The notes beneath the pieces are model-generated. The model did not search any database, was not told the DNA's origin, and saw only the letters and a list, made by a program, of their open reading frames with translations. Below are positions 17,513-33,162 of a stretch of 64,000 nucleotides of DNA, piece by piece. The translations under genes and the position numbers were made by a program. Position 1 is the first letter of the stretch, and the number at the start of each line of letters is the position of its first letter. Source of the DNA: Streptomyces harbinensis (lineage in GTDB: Bacteria; Actinomycetota; Actinomycetes; Streptomycetales; Streptomycetaceae); assembly GCF_900116145.1 (NCBI RefSeq), contig NZ_FPAB01000002.1, positions 349,078-413,077 of the forward strand, read 5' to 3'.

Positions 17513-17713
17513 CTAGCCGCCGCGCCGTTCCGTCCGGTGCTCGACCACGGTGTCGGGGCCGGGGGACAGCACGCTTTCGTGGCCGTCCCGGGAGCGGACC
17601 CGGTACGGCGGCGCACCGTCGGAGCCCAGGACTTCCACCACTTCGCTGACCCGGTCCTCCCGGCCCACGGTCCTGCCGTGGGTCACCATCCGGTCGCCCG
17701 CTTTCGCTCGCAT
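17513..17713 (-). CDS. DUF1918 small protein
   Basis: A 66-aa protein of the DUF1918 family, common in actinobacteria: AKAGDRMVTHGRTVGREDR, then VVEVLGSDGAPPYRVRSRDGH, ending in EHR. It is predicted to be a small SH3-like beta barrel. Two in-frame ATGs occur; the second (17713) has GGGAGG eight nt upstream, while the first abuts it, so the shorter form was chosen. The function is unknown. It lies 58 nt downstream of the EamA transporter on the same strand, and a TAGACT -10-like hexamer overlaps that gene's end. Confidence 0.85.
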   Translation of the reverse strand: MRAKAGDRMVTHGRTVGREDRVSEVVEVLGSDGAPPYRVRSRDGHESVLSPGPDTVVEHRTERRGG

Positions 17714-17771
17714 CGTCATCCCTCCCGTCGCCCGTGATGTCCTGGATGTGATGCTTTCGCCACTTTCCAGT

Positions 17772-18726
<955 letters not shown>

Positions 18727-18728
<2 letters not shown>

Positions 18729-20175
18729 GCACCAGAGTAGCAGTGAGCGGGAATTGGCCCACCTTCTGCGCGAGGAGCTGAACCGCTACTCACCAGGGGA
18801 GAAGCTGCCGTCCAGCCGGGCACTGGTCGAACGCCACCGCGTCAGCCCCGTCACCGTGTCCAGGGCGCTCGCTGCACTCGCCGCCGAGGGCCTGGTCGTC
18901 ACCCGGCCCGGCGCCGGCGCCTTCCGGGCAGCGCCACGCCCCGTCGCCCCACCGCCCGGGGACACCTCCTGGCAGGAGGTCGCGCTGACCGCCGAAACCC
19001 CGGCCGACGGCGGGCCGCGCGGCGCCGACGCCACCGGCGTGCTGGCCACCCTCGCCGCACCGCCGCCCGGAGTCGTCGAGTTCAACGGCGGATATCTGCC
19101 GCCCGGCCTGCGCCCCGAGCAGGCCCTCTCCGCGGCGCTGGCCCGGGCGGGGCGGCGGCCGGGGGCGTGGGAGCGCCCGCCGATGGAGGGCCTGGAGGAA
19201 CTGCGCGCCTGGTTCGCCCGGGAGATCGGCGGTCCGGGCGGCGCGGTGCCAGCCTCCGGCGTGCTCATCACGGCGGGAGGCCAGAGCGCGCTCACCACCG
19301 CGCTGCGCGCCCTGGCCCCGCAGGGTTCGGCCGTCCTGGTCGAGTCCCCCACCTACCCGGGGCTCCTCGCCGCCGCCCGCGCCTCCGGACTGCGCCCGGT
19401 ACCGGTGCCGCTCGACCACGACGGGGTCCGCCCCGACCTGCTGGAACGCGCCTTCGCCGCCAGCGGGGCCCGGGTAGTGGTGTGCCAGCCGCTCTTCCAG
19501 AACCCCACCGGAGCCGTCCTGCACCCCGAACGGCGGGCGCGGCTGCTGGCCGCGGCCCGCGCGGCGGGGGCCTTTGTGATCGAGGACGACTTCGCCCGCT
19601 GGCTCGCCCACGACGACGCCGGGGCACTGCCGCCCGCCCTCGCCGCGGACGACCCGGACGGGGTGGTCGTGCACGTCCGCTCCCTCACCAAGATCACCTC
19701 CCCGAGCCTGCGGGTCGGCGCGCTCGCCGCCCGGGGCCCGGCCTTCGAACGGCTGCGGGCGATCCAGGTCGTCGACAGCTTCTTCGTACCGCGACCGCTC
19801 CAGGAGACCGCCCTGGAACTGATCAGCTCCCCGGCCTGGACCCGCCATCTGCGCACGGTGGCCGCCGAACTGCGGCTGCGCCGGACGGCCACCACCACCG
19901 CGCTCGCCGCCGAACTCCCCGAGGCGCCGCTGCCGTTCGTCCCCCGCGGCGGATACCACCTGTGGCTGCGGCTGCCGGAGGGCACCGACCCGGCGGCGGT
20001 GGCGGACGCGGCCCAGCGCGCCGGAGTGGCGCTCGCCCCGGGCGGCCCCTACTTCGCCGCCGAGCCGCCCTCCCCGCATCTGCGGCTGAGCTTCGCCCCG
20101 GCGGCCGGCGTCGGCGAGATCGGCGAAGGGGTGCGCCGGCTGCGGTCGGTGTGGCCCGGGCGGACGGGTGCGTAA
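18727..20175 (+). CDS. MocR/PdxR-family transcriptional regulator (GntR HTH + aminotransferase domain)
   Basis: A 482-aa fusion of a GntR winged helix (residues about 5-75, with SSRALVERHRVSPVTVSRAL) to a fold-type-I aminotransferase domain. The PLP lysine lies in SLTKITSPSLRVG; CQPLFQNPTGAVL and FVIEDDFARW are the usual cofactor contacts. Such proteins sense PLP or amino acids and rarely act as enzymes. Its ATG overlaps that of the divergent EamA permease gene, with an inverted repeat centred on both starts. No ribosome-binding site is present, consistent with a leaderless mRNA. Confidence 0.92.
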
Positions 20176-20225
20176 AACCGCCGGAGATTTACGTCGCCGT
20201 AGTGGTGCGGTACACAGGTGGCTCG

Positions 20226-20231
20226 TACCAT
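20226..20231 (+). promoter_or_regulatory. -10 element TACCAT, probable leaderless start
   Basis: TACCAT ends 6 nt before the ATG at 20238 and no ribosome-binding site is visible. This fits a leaderless transcript for the phosphatase-fold gene. No convincing -35 is seen. Confidence 0.4.
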
Positions 20232-20237
20232 CGCGCC

Positions 20238-20798
20238 ATGCTGGTCACGCTGATCGCCGCTGCCCGCACCTCCCCGCTCCTGGACACCCGCTTCGGCGAC
20301 GACCGTCCGCTGGACGCCGCCGGCTGGCAGGCGCTGGAGAGGGCCGTGCCGGCGCTGGCGCCGCTGGCCGCGGCCGACCTGCGGTACTGCTCGCCCACCG
20401 CGGGCAGCCGGCAGACCGGCGAGGTGCTCGGCTACGCGCCGCTGGCGCAACCGGCCCTGCGGGAGTGCGACATGGGCCGGTGGAGCGGACTGACCCTCGC
20501 CGAGGTGACCGCCCGCGAACCGGCCGCCGTGGACGTCTGGCTGAACGACCCGCGCGCCGCGCCGCACGGCGGCGAGGCCCTGCTGTCGTTCATCGCCCGG
20601 GTCGGCGGCTGGCTCGACACCCGCCCGCTGGCGGACGACGGCCGGATCGTCGCCGTCACCGAACCCTCGGTGATCCGGGCGGCCATGCTGTACGCGCTGA
20701 AGGCACCGCCGCACGCGTACTGGCGCACCGAGATCTACCCGCTGTCGGTGGTCAGCCTGCACGGGGCCCGGGGACAGTGGTACCTGCGGCTGGGCTGA
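20238..20798 (+). CDS. Degenerate histidine-phosphatase-fold protein
   Basis: A 186-aa protein with the shape of the branched histidine phosphatase family: a first strand (MLVTLIAAARTSP), CSPTAGSRQTGEVLG, the LRECDMGRWSGLTLAEV segment, HGGEALLSF, and a late strand (IVAVTEPSVIRAAM). The defining RHG motif is replaced by AAR, and the second catalytic His (normally in a THG-like motif) is Glu in VTEPS, so it is unlikely to be a phosphatase. As I recall, similar non-catalytic relatives occur in streptomycetes next to cobalt-transport genes, but none is present here. Its last 47 nt overlap the converging ATP-grasp gene. Confidence 0.8.
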   Translation: MLVTLIAAARTSPLLDTRFGDDRPLDAAGWQALERAVPALAPLAAADLRYCSPTAGSRQTGEVLGYAPLAQPALRECDMGRWSGLTLAEVTAREPAAVDVWLNDPRAAPHGGEALLSFIARVGGWLDTRPLADDGRIVAVTEPSVIRAAMLYALKAPPHAYWRTEIYPLSVVSLHGARGQWYLRLG

Positions 20799-21393
20799 CC
20801 CGGCGCACGAAGGGCCGGTCCCGGCCGGTGAACGCGGACAGCGGCCCGGCGGCCCGCAGGATGACCTCCAGCGCCCGGTCCGCGTCGGCCGTGTACCGGC
20901 CGCAGGCCCAGGCCGCGTTGGCCTCCACGACCGCCCATCCGCCGGCCGTACGGCCGACGTCGACGACCACGGCACTCGGCAGGGTGTCGCCGACCGCCGC
21001 GAGCAGCCGGGCGCCGAAGGCGAGCGCGTCGGGCCCCGGCAGCCGGGAGCCGTCGGCGTAGACCCGGGCGGGAACGGACTTGTCGTTGGGCGACTTGACG
21101 AACGCGGGGCGGCGCAGCGTGTACGCCTCACCGAGCGGCAGCGCCCGGATCTCGCGCCGGGTGAACGCCTGGGGCAGCGCCGGCAGCCAGTCCTCGGGCG
21201 CCTGGAGCAGGGCGATGCCCAACGCCGGGGCGACCGCGTCGGCGAACGTCGGCCCGGCGTGCAGATGACGTGCGCTCAGGCCCTGCGGCACGGCGGCGGA
21301 CGGCAGGCTCACGGTCGGCAGCCCGCGCCGGTGGGCGGCGTCCCGGATGCTGCGGGCGGACGCGGTGAGCCGGGACGGCAGCACGAGGGTCAT
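20752..21393 (-). CDS. ATP-grasp domain protein
   Basis: A 213-aa protein whose C-terminal half resembles the ATP-grasp (DUF4343-like) fold. RRPAFVKSPNDKSVPARVY corresponds to the lysine-bearing nucleotide-binding strand, and GGWAVVEANAAWACGRY to the metal-binding Glu/Asn strand. ATP-grasp enzymes join a carboxylate to an amine or thiol through an acyl phosphate; no substrate can be assigned. The second ATG (21393) was chosen because GAGG lies nine nt upstream, while the first abuts it. Its 3' end overlaps the phosphatase-fold gene on the opposite strand by 47 nt. Confidence 0.75.
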   Translation of the reverse strand: MTLVLPSRLTASARSIRDAAHRRGLPTVSLPSAAVPQGLSARHLHAGPTFADAVAPALGIALLQAPEDWLPALPQAFTRREIRALPLGEAYTLRRPAFVKSPNDKSVPARVYADGSRLPGPDALAFGARLLAAVGDTLPSAVVVDVGRTAGGWAVVEANAAWACGRYTADADRALEVILRAAGPLSAFTGRDRPFVRRVSPAAGTTVPGPRAG

Positions 21394-21451
21394 GGCACCC
21401 ATCCTCGCCCGGCGCCCCGTCCCCGGGCCCGGGATTTCCGCCTCACCTCTC

Positions 21452-22294
21452 TCAGTAGGCGGTCCGGGTCGCCAGCACGGACAGCAACTGGAGCTTCTCG
21501 TGGCTCTCGCTGCCGGGAACGGCGGTGTACACCAGCAGCGAGTGGGCCTGCCCCGGGTCGATCAGCCGCTGGCAGTTGAGTTCGAGCGGGCCGAGTTCCG
21601 GGTGGACGAAATGCTTGACCTCATCGGGCCGGACCCCGACCTCGTGCGTGTCCCACACCGCCCGGAACTCCTCGCTGCGCTCGAGCAGCAGCTCGGCGAA
21701 GTGCGCCGCCCGGGAACCGGGGCCGCGCAGCGTGGCCAGCTCGCGCAGGCCCGAGGCGAACATCCGGGTGAGGAACGGATGGTCCTCGGGTGCGTAGAGC
21801 GCGCGGGTGGCGGGGTCGGTGAACCACCGGTAGCCGATGCTGCGGGCCGGGCCGCTGAACCGGGTCGTGTCACCGGTGAGGGCCACCCCCAGCGGGGACT
21901 GCCGCAGCGTCTCGCCGAGTTCGGTGACGATCTCCGCGGGCGTGTCGTCCAGCCGGTCCAGGATGCGCAGCAGGCCGGGGCTGATGTGTTCGCCGATCGC
22001 GCCGCGCGCGGGCGGGTTGTGCCCGGCCAGCCGGAACAGGTGATCGCGCTCGTCGAGCGAGAGATGGAGCCCCTGCGCGATGGAGGCGATCATCTGCTCG
22101 GACGGCTGCGGGCCGCGCTCCCGCTCCAGGCGCGCGTAGTAGTCGGTCGACATGTGGCACAGCGCCGCCGCCTCCTCCCGCCGCAGCCCCTCGGTCCTGC
22201 GGCGGCGTCCGCGCGGCAGGCCGACGTCCTCGGGCTGCAGCGCGGCCCGGCGGCGCCGGAGGAACTCCGCAAGCCCGGTCCTGTCGATCACCAT
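21452..22294 (-). CDS. XRE-family regulator with MmyB-like ligand domain
   Basis: A 280-aa regulator. The N-terminal helix-turn-helix spans about residues 10-75 ([19 protein letters not shown] then [13 protein letters not shown]). The C-terminal MmyB-like domain includes [18 protein letters not shown] and [17 protein letters not shown]. The start at 22294 has GGAGG six nt upstream; the longer open frame reaches into the spacer and lacks support. Regulators of this type usually control the divergent oxidoreductase gene, which fits the SDR that starts 200 nt away. Confidence 0.9.
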   Translation of the reverse strand: MVIDRTGLAEFLRRRRAALQPEDVGLPRGRRRRTEGLRREEAAALCHMSTDYYARLERERGPQPSEQMIASIAQGLHLSLDERDHLFRLAGHNPPARGAIGEHISPGLLRILDRLDDTPAEIVTELGETLRQSPLGVALTGDTTRFSGPARSIGYRWFTDPATRALYAPEDHPFLTRMFASGLRELATLRGPGSRAAHFAELLLERSEEFRAVWDTHEVGVRPDEVKHFVHPELGPLELNCQRLIDPGQAHSLLVYTAVPGSESHEKLQLLSVLATRTAY

Positions 22295-22494
22295 GCGGTC
22301 CCTCCCTCGGTACTGCCCCCTTCGTACCAGCCGTGTGCCCCCGCAGCCACGGCCCGCCGATCCCCCCCTTCCCGGGCGTGGCGCTGCGGCCGGTTCCGGC
22401 CCGGCTTCCGTATCAGTGGATCGAGCGGCCCTGGATGGCGCCGCGGCCATGGCCCACCGTGGCACCGACGACCACCACCGCGAGGAGCGCGCCC

Positions 22495-23439
22495 ATGTCA
22501 CGTACCGCCATCGACATCACCCTGCCCGACCTGACCGGGAAGCGCGCCGTGGTCACCGGGGCCAGCGACGGCATCGGCCTGGGGATCGCCACCCGGCTCG
22601 CGGTGGCCGGCGCCGAGGTGCTGCTGCCGGTCCGGAACCCCGGCAAGGGCGAGACGGCGCTCACCCGCATCCGGCAGGCGGCCCCCGGGGCCGCCGTGTC
22701 GCTGCGCGCCCTGGACCTGTCCTCGCTGGAGTCGGTGGCGGTGCTCGGCGAGACGCTGCGGGCGGAGGGGGACCCGATCCACCTCCTCATCAACAACGCC
22801 GGCGTCATGACACCGCCCGACCGGCAGACGACGGCCGACGGCTTCGAACTGCAATTCGGCACCAACCACCTCGGACACGTCGCCCTGGTGGCGGGGCTGC
22901 TGCCGCTCCTGCGGGCCGGCCGCGCCCGGGTCACCTCGCAGACCAGCGTCGCGGCGGCCCGCGGCGCCGTCAACTGGCAGGACCTCAACTGGGAACGCTC
23001 CTACGACGGGATGAAGGCCTACCGGCAGTCGAAGATCGCGGTCGGGCTCTTCGGCCTCGAACTCGACCGGCGCAGCGCCGCGCACGGCTGGGGGATCACG
23101 AGCAACATCTCCCACCCGGGGGTGGCGCCGACGAGCCTGCTGGACGCCCGTCCGGAGATGGGCCGGGCCAAGGAGACCCGCGGCAGGAGGCTCATCAGCG
23201 CCCTGTCCGCGCGCGGCCTCCTGACCGGCACGCCCGAGACGGCGGGCTTCCCGGCACTGCGCGCCGCGACGGTCCCCGACGGGGAGCGGGCGCCGTTCTA
23301 CGGTCCGAGCGGGCTGGGACACCTCGGCGGCGGCCCCGGTGAGCAGAAGCTCTATCCGCCGCTGCGCGACAACGCGGAGGCGGAGCGCGTCTGGCGGGTG
23401 TCCGAGGAACTGACGACGGTGCGCTTCCCGGCCGGCTGA
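22495..23439 (+). CDS. Short-chain dehydrogenase/reductase (divergent from XRE regulator)
   Basis: A 314-aa SDR of the retinol-dehydrogenase-like type. It has [15 protein letters not shown] near residue 20, NNAGVM near 95, the catalytic Ser in [11 protein letters not shown], and the Tyr/Lys pair in YRQSK. The C-terminal part has the PGVAPTSLL segment of this subgroup. GAGGAG precedes the ATG at good spacing. It is transcribed away from the XRE/MmyB-like regulator, its probable repressor. The substrate is unknown. Confidence 0.9.
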   Translation: MSRTAIDITLPDLTGKRAVVTGASDGIGLGIATRLAVAGAEVLLPVRNPGKGETALTRIRQAAPGAAVSLRALDLSSLESVAVLGETLRAEGDPIHLLINNAGVMTPPDRQTTADGFELQFGTNHLGHVALVAGLLPLLRAGRARVTSQTSVAAARGAVNWQDLNWERSYDGMKAYRQSKIAVGLFGLELDRRSAAHGWGITSNISHPGVAPTSLLDARPEMGRAKETRGRRLISALSARGLLTGTPETAGFPALRAATVPDGERAPFYGPSGLGHLGGGPGEQKLYPPLRDNAEAERVWRVSEELTTVRFPAG

Positions 23440-23528
23440 GGGGCCGGGCCGTCCGGCCGGGGTGGGTGCCCCTTCCCGGACGGCGCCCCGGCCGGGCCGT
23501 TTCCCTGTTCCCGCCGCCCGCGGGGCGT

Positions 23529-23534
23529 TAGCGT
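23529..23534 (+). promoter_or_regulatory. -10 element TAGCGT, probable leaderless start
   Basis: TAGCGT lies 6 nt before the GTG start at 23541, with no ribosome-binding site between, fitting a leaderless mRNA. The same hexamer with 7-nt spacing precedes the aldo/keto reductase gene at 46185. Confidence 0.45.
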
Positions 23535-23540
23535 GGGCCG

Positions 23541-24065
23541 GTGATCGTATGGCTCAACGGGACCCACGGGGTGGGCAAGACGACGACCGGCGCGTTCGTG
23601 CAGCGGCTGCTCCCGGATTCCCGGGTGTTCGACGCCGAGAAGGTCGGCGAGGCCCTCATGGACATCACCCCGGGGCTGCCCGCGACGGACAACTTCCAGC
23701 ACTGGCCGCCGTGGCGCCCGCTCGTCGTCGAGACGGCCCGCCGGGTTCTCGACTACGCCGGCGGCACGCTGGTGATGCCCATGACCGTGCTCGTCGAGGA
23801 GTACTGGCGGGAGATCAGCACGGGCCTCGCCCGGCACGGCGTCCCGGTACGGCACTTCGTCCTCCACGCGGACCGGGAGACCCTCCGGGCCCGGATCGCG
23901 GGCGACACCGTGCTCGGCCCCGACTCCCCGTTCCGGCTGCGCTATCTCGAACCGTACGCGGAGGCGGCCCGCACCTGGCTGCACGCCGAGGCCGAGGTCG
24001 TCGACACCACGCGCCTCACGCCGGCCGAGGCCGCCCGGCGGATCGCGGAGGCCGTCAAGGGCTGA
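23541..24065 (+). CDS. P-loop ATP-binding protein (small kinase-like AAA)
   Basis: A 174-aa protein beginning with a Walker A motif close to the N-terminus (WLNGTHGVGKTTTGAFVQ). FDAEKVGEALMDI follows, then a Walker-B-like strand (GGTLVMPMTVLVEEYW), and HFVLHADRETLRARIAGD, which looks like a lid and adenine-binding segment of nucleoside- or shikimate-kinase-like enzymes. The size and layout suggest a small-molecule kinase of unknown substrate. The first codon is GTG. It stands alone between the SDR and the arginine operon. Confidence 0.82.
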   Translation: MIVWLNGTHGVGKTTTGAFVQRLLPDSRVFDAEKVGEALMDITPGLPATDNFQHWPPWRPLVVETARRVLDYAGGTLVMPMTVLVEEYWREISTGLARHGVPVRHFVLHADRETLRARIAGDTVLGPDSPFRLRYLEPYAEAARTWLHAEAEVVDTTRLTPAEAARRIAEAVKG

Positions 24066-24145
24066 GGCCCGTCCGCCCTGCCGGGCCGGCGCGGGTATCC
24101 GTGCTCCGCGGCGGGTGCGCCCCGGCCGGTGTTACGCCATCCGAG

Positions 24146-26383
<2,238 letters not shown>

Positions 26384-26387
<4 letters not shown>

Positions 26388-27306
26388 CCGAGCAGACCGA
26401 GACACTCACCCCGACCGCGCGCAAGCACACCGCGCTGCCCAAGGCCCGCATCCTCGTCGAGGCGCTGCCCTGGCTGACCCGCCACCACGGCAAGACCGTC
26501 GTCATCAAGTTCGGCGGCAACGCCATGATCGACGAGGAGCTGAAGGCCGCCTTCGCCCAGGACGTCGTCTTCCTGCGGCACGCCGGGCTGCGCCCGGTGG
26601 TCGTGCACGGCGGCGGTCCGCAGATCACCGCCCAGCTGGACCGGCTCGGCCTGGAGTCGGAGTTCAAGGCCGGGCTGCGGGTCACCACCCCCGAGGCCAT
26701 GGACGTGGTCCGCATGGTGCTCGCCGGCCAGGTCCAGCGCGAGCTGGTCGGGCTGCTCAACCGGCACGGCCCGCTCGCCGTCGGGCTCACCGGCGAGGAC
26801 GCCCGCACCATGACCGCCACCAAGCGCTACGCGCGGATCGACGGGGAAGCGGTCGACATCGGCCGGGTCGGTGAGATCACCGCCGTCGACACCGGGGCGA
26901 TCGAGGCGCTGCTCGCGGACGGCCGGATTCCCGTGGTCTCCTCCATCGCCCGCAGCGCCGACGACCACCACATCTACAACGTCAACGCCGACACGGCCGC
27001 CGCCGCCCTGGCCGCGGCCCTGGGTGCCGAAACCCTGATGGTGCTCACCGACGTCGAGGGCCTGTACGCGGACTGGCCGGCCAGCGACGAGGTCATCAGC
27101 CGGCTGACCGTCAGCGAGCTGGAGCGGCTGCTGCCCGAACTCGCCAGCGGCATGGTGCCCAAGATGGAGGGCTGTCTGCACGCCGTCCGCAGCGGGGTGC
27201 GCACCGCCCGGGTCATAGACGGGCGGGTCCAGCACTCCATCCTGCTGGAGATCTTCACCGACGAAGGCATCGGCACGATGGTCGTGCCGGACCGAGGAGA
27301 GCCGAC

Positions 27307-27310
<4 letters not shown>
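26384..27310 (+). CDS. argB: Acetylglutamate kinase
   Basis: A 308-aa amino-acid kinase that phosphorylates N-acetylglutamate, normally the arginine-feedback-controlled step. [10 protein letters not shown] is the phosphate-binding start of the fold, [10 protein letters not shown] binds substrate, and [18 protein letters not shown] and LTDVEGLY form the ATP site. The N-terminal helix (about 20 residues before the fold) is of the kind that forms hexamers in arginine-inhibited kinases. The GTG start overlaps the argJ stop, and the argB stop overlaps the argD start. Confidence 0.97.
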
Positions 27311-28512
<1,202 letters not shown>

Positions 28513-28540
28513 CCGTCACCGACCGACCCGGAGAGGGAGC

Positions 28541-29074
28541 ATGACCGATGACCGGCTGGGCAACGGCCCGTCCGTACCGCAGACCCGTACGGCCCGGCAC
28601 CGCCGGATCGTCGACATCCTCAACCGGCAGCCGGTGCGCTCCCAGAGCCAGCTGGCGAAGCTGCTCGCGGACGACGGGCTGAGCGTCACCCAGGCGACGC
28701 TCAGCCGGGACCTGGACGAGCTGGGCGCGGTGAAGATCCGCAATGTCGGGGGTGAGCTGATCTACGCCGTGCCCAGCGAGGGTGGCTTCCGCACGCCCCG
28801 GGCGCCGCTGGGGGAGTCGGCCAAGGAGGTCCGCATGGCCCGGCTGGCCGGGGAACTGCTGATCTCGGCCGAGGCATCGGCCAACCTGGTGGTGCTGCGC
28901 ACCCCGCCGGGCGCGGCGCAGTTCCTGGCCTCCGCCATCGACCAGGCGGAGGTGCACGACATCCTCGGCACGATCGCCGGGGACGACACCCTGTTGCTGA
29001 TCAGCCGGGACCCGGTCGGCGGGCAGTCGCTGGCCGACCATCTGTTGCGGATCGCCCAGAAACAGCAGGAGTAG
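28541..29074 (+). CDS. argR: Arginine repressor
   Basis: A 177-aa ArgR. The N-terminal winged helix (residues about 20-85) contains [19 protein letters not shown] and [15 protein letters not shown]. The C-terminal hexamerisation and arginine-binding domain carries [20 protein letters not shown] and [13 protein letters not shown]. It is the last gene of argCJBDR, so the repressor regulates its own operon through the boxes before argC and probably argH through the box at 30461. AGAGGGAG precedes the ATG, with a second ATG two codons later. It ends in a small tandem AGCAGGAGT repeat and a terminator. Confidence 0.97.
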   Translation: MTDDRLGNGPSVPQTRTARHRRIVDILNRQPVRSQSQLAKLLADDGLSVTQATLSRDLDELGAVKIRNVGGELIYAVPSEGGFRTPRAPLGESAKEVRMARLAGELLISAEASANLVVLRTPPGAAQFLASAIDQAEVHDILGTIAGDDTLLLISRDPVGGQSLADHLLRIAQKQQE

Positions 29075-29082
29075 CAGGAGTA

Positions 29083-29115
29083 GGGGGTGGGGGCCGCCGG
29101 CCGGCCCTCACCCCC
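29083..29115. terminator. Terminator between argR and polyprenyl synthase gene
   Basis: Arms of 13 nt (29083-29095, 29103-29115) pair with one wobble around a 7-nt loop, between two converging genes. Confidence 0.8.
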
Positions 29116-29119
29116 GGGG

Positions 29120-30163
29120 TCAGCGGTCGCGGTGGCAGGCGAGTTCGGCCAGCGCGGTGAGACGGGCGGCGGCCTCCGGTGCCGGCCGGGCCGAGCGGAG
29201 CGCGGCCAGTGCCCTGGCCAGCTCCTCCCGGGCGGTGCGTTCGGCCCAGGCCCGGCCGCCCGCGTCCTCCACCAGCCGGGTCAGCTCGGCGACTTCGGTC
29301 GACTCGGCCTCCGGGTCGCTGTACAGGGCGGCGAGCCGTTTCCCGGCCGGGGTGTCCGAGTCCAGGGCGGCGACCACCGGCAGGGACTTCTTGCGGCTGA
29401 TCAGATCGGCGCCGGCCGGCTTGCCGGTGACGGCCGGGTCGCCCCAGATGCCCAGCAGATCGTCCGTCAGCTGGAAAGCCATGCCCAGGTGCGTGCCGAA
29501 CCGGTGCAGCAGATCGGCCTGTTCCAGGCTGCCGCCGCCCCACAGGGCGCCCAGCGCGCACGAGACGGCGAGCAGGGCGGCGGTCTTCTGCTCGGTCATG
29601 GCCAGGCATTCGGCCAGGGACACATGGGAGCGTTCCTCGAAGCCGATATCGGTCTGCTCACCCTCGATGAGCCGGGTGGTGGCCTCGCTCAGCCAGCGGA
29701 TACCGGTGACGGTGTGCGGCTGCGGAGGACCCTCGCACAGCACCCGCCCGGCGTGGATGAGCAGCGCGTCCCCGGCGAGCAGCGCGGCGGAGGAGCCGAA
29801 CACCGTCCAGGCGGTGGCCCGGTGCCGGCGGGTGGTGTCGCCGTCGAGGATGTCGTCGTGGAGCAGCGAGAAGTTGTGCACCAGCTCGACCGCGACGGCC
29901 GGCGGCAGGGCGGAGGCGGCGGTGCCGCCCACCGCCTCGGCGCAGGTCAGCACCAGGGCGGGCCGCAACGCCTTGCCCTGGGGAGCGTTCTCGGGCCGGC
30001 CCGCGCTGTCCACCCAGCCGAAGTGATAGGCCGCGACCCGGGAGACGGGCGCGGGCAGCCGCTCGGTCCAGGACCGCAGGGCGGGGTCCAGGAGCTCGCG
30101 GGTCCTGCTGAGGGTGTCCTGGGCGGTGTGCTGCCCTGACACCAGATCGGGGACGGGGGTCAT
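29120..30163 (-). CDS. Trans-isoprenyl diphosphate synthase (GGPP-synthase-like)
   Basis: A 347-aa all-helical prenyltransferase that elongates allylic diphosphates with IPP. The first Asp-rich motif is LLHDDILDGD and the second is QLTDDLLGIWGD; KALRPALVL and EQKTAAL are conserved substrate contacts. The residues before the first motif (VELVHNFSLLHDD) suggest a C15-C20 product, but chain length needs testing. It is alone: no terpene cyclase, crtB or UbiA gene is near. It lies on the opposite strand between argR and argH, splitting the arginine genes. GGGAG precedes the ATG. Confidence 0.92.
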   Translation of the reverse strand: MTPVPDLVSGQHTAQDTLSRTRELLDPALRSWTERLPAPVSRVAAYHFGWVDSAGRPENAPQGKALRPALVLTCAEAVGGTAASALPPAVAVELVHNFSLLHDDILDGDTTRRHRATAWTVFGSSAALLAGDALLIHAGRVLCEGPPQPHTVTGIRWLSEATTRLIEGEQTDIGFEERSHVSLAECLAMTEQKTAALLAVSCALGALWGGGSLEQADLLHRFGTHLGMAFQLTDDLLGIWGDPAVTGKPAGADLISRKKSLPVVAALDSDTPAGKRLAALYSDPEAESTEVAELTRLVEDAGGRAWAERTAREELARALAALRSARPAPEAAARLTALAELACHRDR

Positions 30164-30353
30164 GGACGGGCTCTCCCTTTCCTCGGCTGACGGATGACCG
30201 GGGACGGCCGCCGGACGGCGGGGGCCGTCCGGCAGTGACGCGTGGCGCTGTCAGCTTGACCGCTTTTCGGACAGGGCGGAACAGCGCATTCCGGATGGAA
30301 TTCACGCCGGTTGCGCTCCTGTGCGCCCGCTTGAAGCGCCGCCGGTCGGCTGA

Positions 30354-31940
<1,587 letters not shown>

Positions 31941-31955
31941 CCGGCGGCAGTGACG

Positions 31956-31993
31956 GGGCGGCCGGCCGGTGCGGGGACACCGGCCGGCCGCCC
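31956..31993. terminator. Terminator between argH and oxidoreductase gene
   Basis: A perfect 16-bp stem (31956-31971 with 31978-31993) and a 6-nt loop CGGGGA lie between converging genes. Confidence 0.88.
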
Positions 31994-32003
31994 GCCGTAC
32001 CCG

Positions 32004-33005
32004 CTACTCGCCGGGGAACCGCAGCCCGATGCGCTCCCGCGCCGCGTCCAGGGTCCGCATCACCGCCAGAGTGCCCTCCAGCGGCACCAGCGGCGACTCG
32101 GTCTCACCGGCCCGCAGCGCCCGCATCACCTCGGCGGCCTGATGGGCGTACGTCTGGTGCGGGCCGAAACCGTCGAACTCCTCCGGCTCCGCCCCCTCCC
32201 GGTGCAGCGTGAACCGCTCCGGGAAGAAGAACCCGCCCGGCAGCTCGATTCGGCCCGCCGAGCCGGTGACCGAGGCGCTGTTCGCGGTGCCCGCCACCAG
32301 CGAGCAGGTCAGCGCCGCCAGCGCCCCGCTGTCGTAGCCGAGCAGCAGCCCGGTGTTCTCGTCCACGCCGTCGCTCATCCGCGCCCACGCGGTCACCGCC
32401 TGCGGCTCCCCGAGCAGCAACTGGGCGAAGGACACCGGGTACACGCCCAGATCCAGCAGCGCCCCGCCGCCGAGCGCCGGATTCCGCAGCCGGTGGTCCG
32501 GCGGTATCGGCCCTGCCAGCCCGAACTCGGCGTGCACCGAGCGGATCTCACCGATCGCCCCGTCCCGCACCAGCTCGGTGAGCCGGCGGATCGCCGGATT
32601 GCAGTACATCCACATGGCCTCCATCAGGAAGAGGCCGCGCTCCCGGGCCAGCGCCACCAAGTCCTCGGCCTCGGCGGCGTTCAGCGTGAACGGCTTCTCG
32701 CACAGCACCGGCTTCCCGGCCAGCAGGGCGGTCCGCACGGCGGCGTGGTGCGCGCTGTGCGGCGTCGCCACGTACACGACGTCCACCTCCGGGTCCTCGG
32801 CCAGCTCGCGCCAACTGCCGTACGCCCGCGGCAGCCCGAACCGCTCGGCGAACCCCCGGGCCGCTTCCGGGGTGCGCGAGCCCACCGCGACCACCTCCGC
32901 GTCGGGCATCGCGACGATGTCCGCGGTGACCGCCGCGGCGATCGAACCGGTCGCCAGAATCCCCCATCTGACGGGGGATATCGGACCCTGCGTGGCCTCG
33001 CTCAT
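32004..33005 (-). CDS. Gfo/Idh/MocA-family oxidoreductase
   Basis: A 333-aa NAD(P)-dependent oxidoreductase, a family acting on sugars, inositols and related polyols. The nucleotide-binding motif is WGILATGSIAAAV near the start, the hallmark EKP occurs in VLCEKPFTL near residue 97, and the C-terminal alpha/beta domain has GGGALLDLGVYPV. The ATG at 33005 has GGAGG eight nt upstream; a GTG five codons earlier is less likely. It is closest in pattern to trans-dihydrodiol dehydrogenase-like members. It is divergent from the MoxR-vWA gene set but probably unrelated to it. Confidence 0.9.
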   Translation of the reverse strand: MSEATQGPISPVRWGILATGSIAAAVTADIVAMPDAEVVAVGSRTPEAARGFAERFGLPRAYGSWRELAEDPEVDVVYVATPHSAHHAAVRTALLAGKPVLCEKPFTLNAAEAEDLVALARERGLFLMEAMWMYCNPAIRRLTELVRDGAIGEIRSVHAEFGLAGPIPPDHRLRNPALGGGALLDLGVYPVSFAQLLLGEPQAVTAWARMSDGVDENTGLLLGYDSGALAALTCSLVAGTANSASVTGSAGRIELPGGFFFPERFTLHREGAEPEEFDGFGPHQTYAHQAAEVMRALRAGETESPLVPLEGTLAVMRTLDAARERIGLRFPGE

Positions 33006-33162
33006 CAGGCCTTCCTCCACGTTGCTGACCGGCCCGGGGCCGGATTGTCAGTGGCACTCCCTAAAGTTCGATCATCGTAGGCACGGAGCGGCCGTGCCGA
33101 CAGATCCGGGCCCGATCCGGGCGGCTGGACGCTGCCTTCGGGCGACCACAGGGGAGATGGTG

